A DNA stretch of 64,000 nt from Gimesia fumaroli (GTDB lineage: Bacteria > Planctomycetota > Planctomycetia > Planctomycetales > Planctomycetaceae), in assembly GCF_007754425.1 (NCBI RefSeq), contig NZ_CP037452.1:4129164-4193163 (forward strand), read 5' to 3'. Of the stretch, positions 20,693-29,146 are shown in pieces. The notes beneath the pieces were generated by a model. The model had not been told where the DNA came from and made no database searches. It saw nothing but the letters and a program-made list of their open reading frames with translations. A program made the position numbers and the translations under genes. The stretch's first letter is position 1, and each line of letters starts with the position of its first letter.

Positions 20693-21415
20693 ATGAACAC
20701 CATTCGCCAATTGATCAAGAAAGCGATCCCGGCAGTCATCCCACAACGACTGTTTCTTGCTCATGGTACGCATTGTCAACCATCCACCGACTTTCAAAAC
20801 ATACAACGACCAACAATCAATGTTTCTTTAACATTTGATGATGGCCCCCATCCTGAATACACGCCCCGATTATTAGATATGTTGAATCAATTTCATCAAC
20901 GGGGAACGTTTTTCGTAATTGGTGAAAAAGCACAACAGCACCCGGAATTAATTGAACGCATCCTTAGGGAAGGTCACGAAATCGGAAATCATACATTTTC
21001 CCATAGTGAACCCTCTAAAACTTCTACGCGACGCTTTCTGAAAGAGATCAAACAAACTGACCAACTCCTGAATCAGATCATCGGACAAACTCCGGATCTA
21101 GTAAGGCCCCCGAAAGGCAAACTGACTGTGCAAAAAACTCTGGGGCTCTGGCTGCAGCGACGTACTGTGGTCCTGTGGGATACAGACCCACGCGACTATC
21201 TCATTCAAGATAATCAAGCAATTGTAGACTGGTGCCAGCAGTTTCATCCTCAGGAAGGAAACTTCTGCTTAATGCACGATAATCACCCCTACGCCATCGA
21301 AGCGGTGAAGATGCTTTCTGAGCGTCAGGACGTTCATATTCAATCACATATTATCAGTCATTGGCTGGAACATAAAAGTTACCAGTCCATTATCAATCAA
21401 CAGGTTGTCACCTGA
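20693..21415 (+). CDS. Polysaccharide deacetylase (NodB/CE4 family)
   Basis: 240 residues from ATG 20693. NodB motif 1 is complete, SLTFDDGPHPEYT (general base Asp and first metal Asp), motif 2 is HEIGNHTFSHSEPS with both metal His residues, motif 3 is RPPKGKLT (usually RPPYG), then DTDPRDYL as motif 4 and the terminal LMHDNHP motif 5. All catalytic residues appear present, so active N- or O-deacetylation of a carbohydrate is likely. No signal peptide; action on a lipid-linked intermediate in the cytoplasm or non-classical location. TTG 20678 is an alternative start overlapping the previous stop. Confidence 0.88.
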   Translation: MNTIRQLIKKAIPAVIPQRLFLAHGTHCQPSTDFQNIQRPTINVSLTFDDGPHPEYTPRLLDMLNQFHQRGTFFVIGEKAQQHPELIERILREGHEIGNHTFSHSEPSKTSTRRFLKEIKQTDQLLNQIIGQTPDLVRPPKGKLTVQKTLGLWLQRRTVVLWDTDPRDYLIQDNQAIVDWCQQFHPQEGNFCLMHDNHPYAIEAVKMLSERQDVHIQSHIISHWLEHKSYQSIINQQVVT

Positions 21416-21441
21416 TTTTCATATTCGAGGGATGTACTTCC

Positions 21442-22854
21442 ATGTCCACAATCATTTCAAATCCTGTTGAATCATCAGTTGCTGGTGAGAATGCATATCA
21501 GCAAGCAGGCAGAAAGCGTCTACTTCTGGTCAGCTATCATTTTCCACCAGTCGGCGGTGCCGGCGTACAACGCCCCGTCAAATTCGTGAAATACCTGAGA
21601 CGTTTTGGCTGGGACGTCAGTGTCCTCATGGCTGCCAACCCCTCTGTCCCTGTATTTGACAATAGTCTTTTAGTCGACATACCGGAAGAAACACATCTGG
21701 AAAAAGCACGCACCTGGGAACCCAACTACACTCTGAAAAAGAATATGGGGAACCAGAATCACACGGGGCAGTCCAGCAGCAGCTTGCTCGCACCGATAAA
21801 ATCGTCCTGTCGGAAATTGGTTAAAGCAGGTGCCGGGCTGATACTGCAACCGGATGCACAAATATTATGGTATCCTAATGCGTTAAAGGCAGGCAAAAAA
21901 CTATTAAATAATCTGCAACACGATGCCATTCTGGCGACTGCCCCCCCCTATTCAAATTTGATCCTGGCAAGCAAATTAAAACAAAAGTTTCACTTGCCGC
22001 TGATCGCCGACTTTCGTGATGAATGGGATCTCAGCAGTAAATACCTGGAAAACCACCAACAGGATGCCATTTCAAATCTGATCCAGACCCGACTACAGAG
22101 ATCTGTCATGCGACATTCAGATGCCATCGTCGCAACAACACAAGCAAGTACGCAGCGCCTTCTGGATCGCGCACATCAGTTTGGAACAGATGTAACAGGA
22201 CGGTGCATTTACAATGGTTTTGACCGAGACGATTTTGAATTCCTCGATGAAGCCGGACAACAATCACAAAAACACAACTGCCAAAAGCGATTTCGGATTG
22301 TTTATACGGGTACGCTATGGAATTTGACCACAGTAGAACCATTGGTAAAAGCTATCGAATCTCTTCACCAGGAGAGTCCCAATCTCCTTTCCAGGCTGGA
22401 ATTACAATTCATCGGAAGAAAGACTCCCGAACAACTGGCATTGCTTGAACGGATAAATCAAACAAAAAGCACATTGATTACTGAAGATTATTGTTCGCAC
22501 CATGAAGCATTAAAAAAAATGGCTGCCGCTGATGCCCTCTGTTTACTGTTGAGTGATGTCGAAGGGGCTGACAGGGTCGCACCTGCAAAACTATTCGAAT
22601 ACCTGGCAATCAATCGTGAAATTTTATCGATCACTCCTACAGGAGAAACAGCAAATATCCTGAAAGATTTCTGGCCCACAGGAAACTTTCAAGCGCATGA
22701 TACCGCTGGGATGGTCAACTGGCTCAAAGGTCGTCTGCTCGGTAACTCTTCGACGGGAATTATAAACTCGGAAAATATTAATCAATTCAATCGTGAACAC
22801 CAGGCAGGGCAATTAGCCGACTTGCTGAATCAACTGGTTATGAATCATGTTTGA
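21442..22854 (+). CDS. GT4-type glycosyltransferase
   Basis: 470 residues. Residues about 25-60 hold YHFPPVGGAGVQRPVKFVKY, the glycine-rich N-terminal motif of a GT4 subgroup that works in exopolysaccharide and capsule clusters. FRIVYTGTLWNLTTVEPLV (about 275-293) begins the second Rossmann domain and LLSDVEGADRVAPAKLFEYL (about 366-385) replaces the usual E-x7-E region, with Lys-Leu-Phe-Glu-Tyr typical of this subgroup. Donor and acceptor cannot be assigned. GAGGGATG upstream serves as ribosome site. Confidence 0.85.
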   Translation: MSTIISNPVESSVAGENAYQQAGRKRLLLVSYHFPPVGGAGVQRPVKFVKYLRRFGWDVSVLMAANPSVPVFDNSLLVDIPEETHLEKARTWEPNYTLKKNMGNQNHTGQSSSSLLAPIKSSCRKLVKAGAGLILQPDAQILWYPNALKAGKKLLNNLQHDAILATAPPYSNLILASKLKQKFHLPLIADFRDEWDLSSKYLENHQQDAISNLIQTRLQRSVMRHSDAIVATTQASTQRLLDRAHQFGTDVTGRCIYNGFDRDDFEFLDEAGQQSQKHNCQKRFRIVYTGTLWNLTTVEPLVKAIESLHQESPNLLSRLELQFIGRKTPEQLALLERINQTKSTLITEDYCSHHEALKKMAAADALCLLLSDVEGADRVAPAKLFEYLAINREILSITPTGETANILKDFWPTGNFQAHDTAGMVNWLKGRLLGNSSTGIINSENINQFNREHQAGQLADLLNQLVMNHV

Positions 22855-22903
22855 TGAAACTTGTTGACACAAACGATTCATTCACAAATGAAGTGAGATC
22901 AAA

Positions 22904-23488
22904 ATGAAGTTCTGGGAAGATTTAAAAGCAAAATCAGAATGGTGCTACGGAAGTATTTCTGCGCGCAGCTTGCTGAAGACCTGCCTGACCGATGGTACAA
23001 TGGCCATGTTCTGGTATCGTCTGATGCAATGGGCGAGCCACTGGAAACTATCCCCCCTGGCAATGATCTTCAATAAATGTAACGCCATCTTCTGCCAGTG
23101 CATCATCGGGCGCGGTGCAGATTTTGGACGCCGATTCGTCATCATTCACAGCCAGGGAATTGTGATCAATGGCTCTGTGAAGGCCGGCGATGATATCAAA
23201 CTGGAACACCAGGTTACTATTGGTGCAGAACGAAACGTATCCCCGATTCTTGAATCTGATATTTTTATCGGTGCTGGAGCAAAAATCATCGGACCCGTCC
23301 AGATTGGTTCGCATTCTAAAGTGGGCGCCAATGCCGTAGTCGTCAAAAATGTGGACTCACACACGACTGTTGGCGGCATCCCCGCGTGTGTGATCAAAGT
23401 TCATTCAGAGAAGATCTCTGTTCAACAAAATGAAATCAATCAAGCAGAACTGCCGTACAAAAAGTATCAGAAAGGAGCTACATTATGA
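22904..23488 (+). CDS. Hexapeptide-repeat acetyltransferase (CysE/LbH-like)
   Basis: 194 residues. An N-terminal helical part is followed by a left-handed parallel beta-helix: GRGADFGRRFVIIHSQGIVI, then GDDIKLEHQVTIGAE, SDIFIGAGAKIIGPVQIG and HSKVGANAVVVKNV. This is the serine O-acetyltransferase-like layout found in polysaccharide clusters where it O-acetylates sugars. The active-site His would be that of HSQG or LEHQ. It is translationally coupled to the GT2 gene: its stop TGA overlaps the next ATG in ATGA at 23485-23488. Confidence 0.85.
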   Translation: MKFWEDLKAKSEWCYGSISARSLLKTCLTDGTMAMFWYRLMQWASHWKLSPLAMIFNKCNAIFCQCIIGRGADFGRRFVIIHSQGIVINGSVKAGDDIKLEHQVTIGAERNVSPILESDIFIGAGAKIIGPVQIGSHSKVGANAVVVKNVDSHTTVGGIPACVIKVHSEKISVQQNEINQAELPYKKYQKGATL

Positions 23489-24753
23489 GTTCCCTCCTGA
23501 TGCAAGTTTTACTCTGGAGCTCGCTTCTCCTGATTTCCTACGCCTATGTCGGATATCCACTGCTTCTCTGGCTTCTGACGCGAGGCCGTCAAACACAGCC
23601 AGATAAGACTATCGAATCCAACAGCAGACCCCTGCCTCGAGTCTCGATCATAATCGCTGCTTACAAAGAAGAAGCAGTGATTCTGGAACGTTTGAATAAT
23701 CTCGCAAAACTCGATTACCCCATTGATCAGCTTGAAGTCTTAATTGGCTGTGATGGAAACGAAGACCTGACAGGGGAACTTGTCAGAACTTATGACAATG
23801 AGCAAATTCGCCTGATTCAATTTGAACAACGTCGTGGCAAAGCATCGGTCCTGAATGACTGTGTCCCCAAGGCTACAGGAGAAATCATTGTTTTTTCCGA
23901 TGCTAATACAAACATGGAGCCCCAGTGCATTAAACAACTTGTCAGACATTTTCAGGACGAATCAGTCGGCTGTGTCTGCGGCCAGCTGATTCTGGAAGAT
24001 CCAGCTACCGGAAAAAATGTAGATGGATTGTACTGGAAATATGAAAATTTCCTCAAGCATTGTGAAACAAAAATCGGAGCGGTCCTTGGAGTCAATGGTG
24101 CCTTATATGCGCTTCGCAAGTCACTCTATGTTCCAATCCCACCAGACACAATCATTGATGACTTTCTGATCGGCATGCAGGTACATTTTACAGGTCAGCG
24201 TCTCATTTATGATGACACTGCCTTAGCCAGAGAAGAAACGGCGACTTCCGTCCAAGCTGAATTCAAGCGGCGGATCAGAATCGGCACGGGCGCCTTCCAG
24301 AGTTTGAAATACCTTAAGGGACTTCTGAACCCCAGATTCGGATCAATCGCATTCGCATTCTGGTCTCATAAGCTGCTGCGCTGGCTGTGCCCGGCTTTTA
24401 TGGTACTGGCGTTGGTTACAAATTTGTGTCTGCTACAAAATCCGATTTATCAGATAACTCTGCTCGCACAAGGGCTATTCTATCTGTCCGCTTTCGTTAG
24501 TATCAAATTTGTTAAGGTCAACCGCATTTTCAAACTCTGTCGGGTCCCTGGAATGTTTGTTCAAATGAATCTGGCACTGGCAATAGGCTTCTTTCGCTGG
24601 CTCTTTGTCAAACAGACGGGAACCTGGGATCGTACCGAACGAAGTCAAACAGGCACACTACCAATAGATGAGCAGGAACTGACAATCCCGGATCTTGCTC
24701 CCCGAAACTCAGAAACACCCGAGACGGAATTTTCTCAAACATCAAAAAGCTGA
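23485..24753 (+). CDS. GT2 family membrane glycosyltransferase
   Basis: 422 residues. An N-terminal membrane helix (residues 5-32) precedes a GT-A domain with VSIIIAAYKEE, the DGNED strand, FSDANTNME (DxD-equivalent) and acceptor-site motif QAEFKRRIRIGTGAFQSL (an RxxRW-like R-I-R-I-G). Two to three C-terminal helices (about 300-375) follow, giving the layout of processive or lipid-linked GT2 enzymes such as those making beta-linked exopolysaccharides. Its ATG overlaps the previous stop, so the two genes are expressed together. Confidence 0.87.
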   Translation: MSSLLMQVLLWSSLLLISYAYVGYPLLLWLLTRGRQTQPDKTIESNSRPLPRVSIIIAAYKEEAVILERLNNLAKLDYPIDQLEVLIGCDGNEDLTGELVRTYDNEQIRLIQFEQRRGKASVLNDCVPKATGEIIVFSDANTNMEPQCIKQLVRHFQDESVGCVCGQLILEDPATGKNVDGLYWKYENFLKHCETKIGAVLGVNGALYALRKSLYVPIPPDTIIDDFLIGMQVHFTGQRLIYDDTALAREETATSVQAEFKRRIRIGTGAFQSLKYLKGLLNPRFGSIAFAFWSHKLLRWLCPAFMVLALVTNLCLLQNPIYQITLLAQGLFYLSAFVSIKFVKVNRIFKLCRVPGMFVQMNLALAIGFFRWLFVKQTGTWDRTERSQTGTLPIDEQELTIPDLAPRNSETPETEFSQTSKS

Positions 24754-24759
24754 TTTACA

Positions 24760-25953
24760 ATGACCTCTCTCATAATTACGTGTATCACAATTTGTGTCCT
24801 CCTGCTGATTGGACTTACTGGGGGAATCTGGATGGCGATTCGTGCGCGCAACATGCAGTATTGGCTACCTGCTTATTTTACTCAGAAGAAGATTGACAAA
24901 CTGGTCACCTTCAGTCCAGAACAACCGCGACATATTTTTATCGCAGTCTGCGACCATTTTGAGCCAGAATGGGGAAGTCCTGCCAAATCGGATGCGTTGG
25001 CCCGCGTTGATCGCTGGTGTGAAGAATACCCGGTTCGCTTTTCCAAATTCAGTGATTCACGAGGTCAGGTTCCACAACATACATTCTTTTATCCACAGGA
25101 TCAGTACGCTCCCGAGTATCTGGATCGACTGGCAGCCCTCTGCAAACAAGGGTTCGGCGACGTAGATGTTCACCTGCACCATGACAGTGACACCGCAGAA
25201 GGTCTACGGAAGAAAATGAATGAGTTTCGACAGACCCTGTTTGATCGGCATGGCTTACTTAGGAAAGATCCTCAGACTGGAGAAATCGTTTATGGTTTTA
25301 TTCACGGCAACTGGGCTCTCTGTAACTCCCGTCCTGATAGACGGTGGTGTGGAGTCGAAAATGAAATTGAAATCCTGCTCGAAACTGGTTGCTATGCCGA
25401 TCTGACAATGCCCTCTGCTCCCAGTGACACTCAGACACAGATCATCAACAGTATTTACTATGCCAAAGACCTTCCGGGACAATGTAAATCGCACGATCAG
25501 GGTACACTGGCTCGTGTGACACACTCTCCTGAACAGGACAGTCTGCTAATGATTCAGGGGCCGTTACGCTTGGACTGGAGCAATCGCAAGTGGGGATTTC
25601 TACCTCGAATTGAAAATTCAGATTTGCACGACGGTCGTCCCGCCACGTTGAACCGCTTCCAGCACTGGTTGGCAGCTGACGTCCATGTCACAGGCCGTCC
25701 TGATTGGACCTTTATCAAACTACACACCCACGGTGCAAAGCCTGGGAATATTGACACCTTGCTGGGGCCCGAAACGGAAGCCTTCCATACCGCGCTGCGA
25801 GAGGAAGCCGAACAGCATCCCGAATGGAAATATTACTATGTTACTGCCTGGGAAATGGCTTCCCTGATCCATCAGGCAGAACAGGGAGCAACCATCCCCG
25901 ATTTCGATGCCATTCACGCTAGCCCGTCTCCCGTTTCTGGGGTATTGGTATAA
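24760..25953 (+). CDS. Membrane-anchored polysaccharide-deacetylase-like protein
   Basis: 397 residues. Residues 1-28 form a single membrane anchor. The rest resembles a CE4-like barrel but with unusual motifs: [13 protein letters not shown] (D and H where NodB motif 1 has DDGPH), [26 protein letters not shown] (a His-rich motif-2-like block) and [14 protein letters not shown]. These conserved Asp and His positions suggest a metal-dependent hydrolase acting on polymer at the membrane. It follows the GT2 gene by 6 bp and is the last gene of the contiguous run. The name is tentative; I recognise the family type but not a characterised member. Confidence 0.65.
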   Translation: MTSLIITCITICVLLLIGLTGGIWMAIRARNMQYWLPAYFTQKKIDKLVTFSPEQPRHIFIAVCDHFEPEWGSPAKSDALARVDRWCEEYPVRFSKFSDSRGQVPQHTFFYPQDQYAPEYLDRLAALCKQGFGDVDVHLHHDSDTAEGLRKKMNEFRQTLFDRHGLLRKDPQTGEIVYGFIHGNWALCNSRPDRRWCGVENEIEILLETGCYADLTMPSAPSDTQTQIINSIYYAKDLPGQCKSHDQGTLARVTHSPEQDSLLMIQGPLRLDWSNRKWGFLPRIENSDLHDGRPATLNRFQHWLAADVHVTGRPDWTFIKLHTHGAKPGNIDTLLGPETEAFHTALREEAEQHPEWKYYYVTAWEMASLIHQAEQGATIPDFDAIHASPSPVSGVLV

Positions 25954-26327
25954 TGCACAAAGACTAGGATGCTCTAAAACGCAAAGATTTCGCTCTATTT
26001 GTGCCGAGTTAATCAGGTAACCCCTATTCTGAACAGATTCGCATTGACCAATTTTTTAAGTTGTGCCAATATCAGCCTTGCAGGAGAGATATTCCAGAAT
26101 ATTCTCTCTTTCATTTTACCTTTACTTCGAGAATTTTGATGCTTGGCGTCGATTCTCACTTATGAGTCCATTCTACCTGTTGTTTGCATTGATATGTCTT
26201 ATATTCAATGAACAGACCCACAGTTTTCAATTCTTAAAGTACAATGCGAATCCACCGGCCAAAGCGCTGCTGGCAGGTTTCAACAGGAATAATTTCAGGC
26301 TCATCATCGTTTCAAGGAGGAAACAAA
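25954..26327. other. Intergenic region after the main polysaccharide operon
   Basis: 374 bp without a supported gene. It holds a possible terminator at about 26083-26117 and, at its end, the strong ribosome site AAGGAGG (26314-26320) for the next glycosyltransferase. Short frames here lack any coding character. Confidence 0.5.
26083..26117 (+). terminator. Possible terminator hairpin
   Basis: GGAGAGATATTC (26083-26094) can pair with GAATATTCTCTC (26097-26108) with one bulged base and a 2-nt minimal loop, followed by TTTCATTTT. The stem is AT-rich and the T-tract interrupted, so it is a weak candidate for the end of the polysaccharide transcript. Confidence 0.4.
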
Positions 26328-27329
26328 ATGAGTGTCACATTAGTGCATACCGGCGTATCTCATACCCGGCTTGAGTATTCGATTTGGGAAGCACTGAATC
26401 AGGCCTGGCCTCACTCATCAACCATTGCCCGCTTCGGCACCGGTTTTTCTCCCGATCGGATCGTAGACGTTGATCAGGCCAATTTAATCATCAGCACAAG
26501 CCTGGAAGCTGCCGCTTCCATTCAATGCCAAAGTCATCAGTTACACATGTGCTATCTGGAACCTCAATCCAGCAGCCAGGCACCAATCAACCAGCAGTTG
26601 GTGAACTCATTAACGGATATCGAATTTGTCGTTCCCACCAAAACGCTGCAGAATCTGAATCGAGACCGATTTACGTCCTTCGTCAAACCTCCTGTAGACA
26701 CAGATTTCTTTTGTTCTGGTTTTGAGAAACGAAGCCCTTTCCTGCTCCTTGTTGCAGATGGAGAATGGTCTGTGGAAGAACAACTGGCTGCGGATGCCTG
26801 TAAAGAACTCAAGCAAAGCCTGTCAATCGCCGGGATCTCTGAGGATCAACTTCCCGCCAAGCTACAAAGTGATCCCCTTATCGAAATTATCGGCCTGGTC
26901 GATGATCAGAAATTACGTGAACAGTACCGTCTCTGTTCCGCTGTGATTTGCCCCCGTGATGTCGATTTTGATCTCTCAGCCATTGAAGCACAGAGTTGTG
27001 GTACACCTGTCGTGATCTATTCGAACTGTGAAGCTGCAAACTCTGTTGTTTGTTTCGAACAGAATGGCTTGGGAAGTGGGATTTATTTTGAAAATAAAAC
27101 TGTTGAATCACTGACTTCAGCGATTCAGGAACTGCAACTGCGCCCCCAACGCTGCCAGTCTGTGATTGGCTGGTGCTGTGCAGCTCAATTTTCTTATCAA
27201 CAATTTCAACTTTCCTTCAATAAAGCGATCGCAAAAGAAATCGCTTATCGAATCAAAACCTCACAATTGCAAATCCAAAAGCAGGACCAGCAGGATCAAG
27301 GACTGGCCGAGGAACGTGCTGCGGCATAA
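26328..27329 (+). CDS. GT4-like glycosyltransferase
   Basis: 333 residues from ATG 26328, fixed by AAGGAGG 7 bp upstream; a longer open frame to 26244 is discarded. The C-terminal half contains LIEIIGLVDDQKLREQYRLC and DFDLSAIEAQSCGTPVVIYS, the E-x-x-A-x-G-x-P-V donor-binding block of GT4 enzymes. The N-terminal half is short and lacks the glycine-rich loop, making the protein smaller than typical GT4 (about 380 residues). It has its own upstream region, separated by 374 bp from the main polysaccharide operon, so may be separately expressed. Confidence 0.78.
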   Translation: MSVTLVHTGVSHTRLEYSIWEALNQAWPHSSTIARFGTGFSPDRIVDVDQANLIISTSLEAAASIQCQSHQLHMCYLEPQSSSQAPINQQLVNSLTDIEFVVPTKTLQNLNRDRFTSFVKPPVDTDFFCSGFEKRSPFLLLVADGEWSVEEQLAADACKELKQSLSIAGISEDQLPAKLQSDPLIEIIGLVDDQKLREQYRLCSAVICPRDVDFDLSAIEAQSCGTPVVIYSNCEAANSVVCFEQNGLGSGIYFENKTVESLTSAIQELQLRPQRCQSVIGWCCAAQFSYQQFQLSFNKAIAKEIAYRIKTSQLQIQKQDQQDQGLAEERAAA

Positions 27330-27335
27330 ATGCTA

Positions 27336-27578
27336 CTATTTCTGGTTTTGCAGGTAAGTGATCAGATCTCGCATTTCCTGACGAGTCCGTTTTTCACTCA
27401 GCTTTTCTGGCATCAGAGAAGCTTTTGAGGTAATTACTAGTCGATATCCTTCTGGGTGAAAATGCGTGTTACTTTCAATGGCTCAGACACGGCTACATTC
27501 GTCGACGTCAATTCCCGTTGGCGTCACAACCTGGGGGTTTCACGCAAAGAGTTCCATCTGGACATAATCGTCTGGTGA
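27336..27578 (-). pseudogene. Remnant of a PVC-type membrane-bound dehydrogenase/cytochrome c gene with a large internal deletion
   Basis: One - strand frame, broken by two in-frame TGA codons, reads SPDDYVQMELFA, stop, NPQVVTPTGIDVDECSRV, stop, AIESNTHFHPEGYR and then directly VITSKASLMPEKLSEK and MRDLITYLQNQK before TAG at 27338-27336. The first parts match the N-terminal start of the planctomycete membrane-bound dehydrogenase family, the last part matches the C-terminal end of its haem-binding cytochrome domain (SLMPxxL...DLIxYL). Roughly a thousand codons of the middle are missing. The second TGA sits where the family normally has Trp (RVW), a single-base decay. The gene is dead; only about 80 codons remain, beside the last glycosyltransferase. 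Confidence 0.8.
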
Positions 27579-28068
27579 GCAAGGGATGCTATTTTCTTAT
27601 CTGCCTCTTGTGTCGGCAGGCTCGGTAATCCAATTCCCAATCTCATCAATAAGAATAACTGATATTGTTTATAACAACGCATGCCCCGCTCCCTTAAATC
27701 CACTAATATATAATGAGTTACATTCATTTAAGCGTACAGGAATATGAATGAAATTGGATGCAGATGACACAAATTTCATAGAGCAGAACTCTCCAAAACT
27801 ACACCGTGAAACCCAAGGCACCAACAATAACTTCACCCACTCGCCCTATTCTCGCAATGCATCTCATTTTACATAACTGTATCGTATCGATTACTTCTAC
27901 CAATGCATTCATTCCCACTTCTGTTGCATCTGGATTCCTGAAATGAACGGGCCGATATCTAATTTATAGAATGACGATTCTTCAAACATCACTTTCTATG
28001 AGTAAGCTGAAAGAATCTCAGCACTCACATAAACGAATTTGTCGCCTTTCAAGGATGCGGGCCTGTTC
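27579..28068. other. Intergenic region
   Basis: 490 bp between the pseudogene remnant and the histidine kinase. The part near 27579-27700 may be further decayed upstream sequence of the dead gene, as one - strand frame with a stop continues there, but no homology is readable. The rest shows no hairpin, repeat or gene. Confidence 0.4.
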
Positions 28069-28854
28069 ATGTCAAACCAAACAATTGAATCGCTAGAGAA
28101 ACGAGTTCAAGAACTGGAATCTCAGATTGAGGATTACCAAAAACAGTTGATTCATGCTCAGAAAATGAGCTCTGTCGGTGCATTAGCATCTTCGATCACC
28201 CACGAATTCAATAATATTCTGACCACCGTCATCAACTATGCGAAACTTGGTTTACGGCACAAGGAAGAAGAACGCCGGGAAAAAGCTTTTACCAAGATTT
28301 TATCTGCGGGACAACGTGCTGCAAAAATCACAACAGGCATGCTCTCCTATGCCCGCGGAAACGAAGGCCGCCAGGAACCTGTAGATCTCCAGTTGCTGGT
28401 CAAAAGTGTAATCGCATTAGTGGAGAAAGACCTCTCCATGAATCGCGTGAATCTACATACGCATTTCGAATCAAACCCGGAAGTCGTCTTAAATCCGAAC
28501 CAGATTCAACAGGTACTTGTCAATTTGATTGTCAATGCCCGACAGGCAATGCCCTCTGGCGGCAGGATTGACCTTGCCGTACGCATCAATCCGGAATCTA
28601 ACATGGCAGAAGTCATCGTCCGCGACAGTGGTGCTGGCATTCCCTCTGAGCAGCTACAGCACATCTTCGATCAGTTTTACACCACCAAAGAAGCAGATGA
28701 AAACGGCCAAGGTGGAACGGGGCTAGGCTTGTCACTGGCGAAAGAGGTCATGGAAGCCCATAAAGGCCGAATCAGAGTTGAAAGTGCAGTCGGAAAAGGA
28801 ACAGCGTTTACGCTCAAATTCCCACTTTCGACCGCCGCAATTGAAGCTGCCTGA
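28069..28854 (+). CDS. Cytoplasmic sensor histidine kinase (HisKA/HATPase)
   Basis: 262 residues from ATG 28069. Residues 4-32 are a coiled coil, then the H-box SSITHEFNNILTTVINYAK with phospho-acceptor His45, followed by the N-box QQVLVNLIVNARQAM, G1 motif VRDSGAGIP, F-box FDQFYTTK and G2 motif GTGLGLSLAKEVMEAH of the ATPase domain. There is no signal peptide, membrane helix, PAS or GAF domain, so the sensing input must come through the short coiled coil or partner proteins. No response regulator gene is adjacent, making it an orphan. TTG 28039 would add only ten residues. Confidence 0.9.
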   Translation: MSNQTIESLEKRVQELESQIEDYQKQLIHAQKMSSVGALASSITHEFNNILTTVINYAKLGLRHKEEERREKAFTKILSAGQRAAKITTGMLSYARGNEGRQEPVDLQLLVKSVIALVEKDLSMNRVNLHTHFESNPEVVLNPNQIQQVLVNLIVNARQAMPSGGRIDLAVRINPESNMAEVIVRDSGAGIPSEQLQHIFDQFYTTKEADENGQGGTGLGLSLAKEVMEAHKGRIRVESAVGKGTAFTLKFPLSTAAIEAA

Positions 28855-28968
28855 GCTGTTTTATTTGAAATTTCAATCGAAATATTGGAGTCAGGGCTCT
28901 GAAACTGAGTTTTTTTCCTGTTTCCATTGAATTCGATAAAGCGTTAGACTATATAGTTTTATTCACGA

Positions 28969-29053
28969 GCCGGAGTGGCGGAATCGGCAGACGCGCTGGA
29001 TTCAAAATCCAGTGAGGGTAAACCTCGTGGGGGTTCAAGTCCCCCCTCCGGTA
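28969..29053 (+). tRNA. tRNA-Leu (anticodon CAA)
   Basis: A complete 85-nt class II tRNA. The acceptor stem GCCGGAG pairs with CTCCGGT (one G-T wobble at the first pair), the anticodon stem CTGGA/TCCAG encloses loop TTCAAAA with anticodon CAA, the long variable arm (TGAGGGTAAACCTCG) identifies leucine, and the T arm reads GGGGGTTCAAGTCCCCC. The 3' CCA is not encoded: the discriminator A is followed by CTA. Confidence 0.97.
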
Positions 29054-29061
29054 CTAAATTC

Positions 29062-29105
29062 AAACCCGTCAGGAAAGAGTGTAAAACCTTTCCTGACGGG
29101 TTTTT
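29062..29105 (+). terminator. Rho-independent terminator of tRNA-Leu
   Basis: A 16-bp perfect stem, AAACCCGTCAGGAAAG (29062-29077) with CTTTCCTGACGGGTTT (29088-29103), has a 10-nt loop and ends in TTTTT. It starts 9 bp after the tRNA and ends its transcript. Confidence 0.9.
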
Positions 29106-29146
29106 GTAATTTATATTGCCCCCCTGACGACTAAACGAAAATACGA

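Noticed and set aside
12670-25953. Exosortase/PEP-CTERM type polysaccharide cluster
   Set aside because: No exosortase-like protein and no PEP-CTERM tails were found; the Wzx/Wzy-type genes explain the cluster.
28969-29105. tRNA-Leu as an integration site of a genomic island
   Set aside because: No integrase gene is near and no repeated copy of the tRNA 3' end was noticed in the window.
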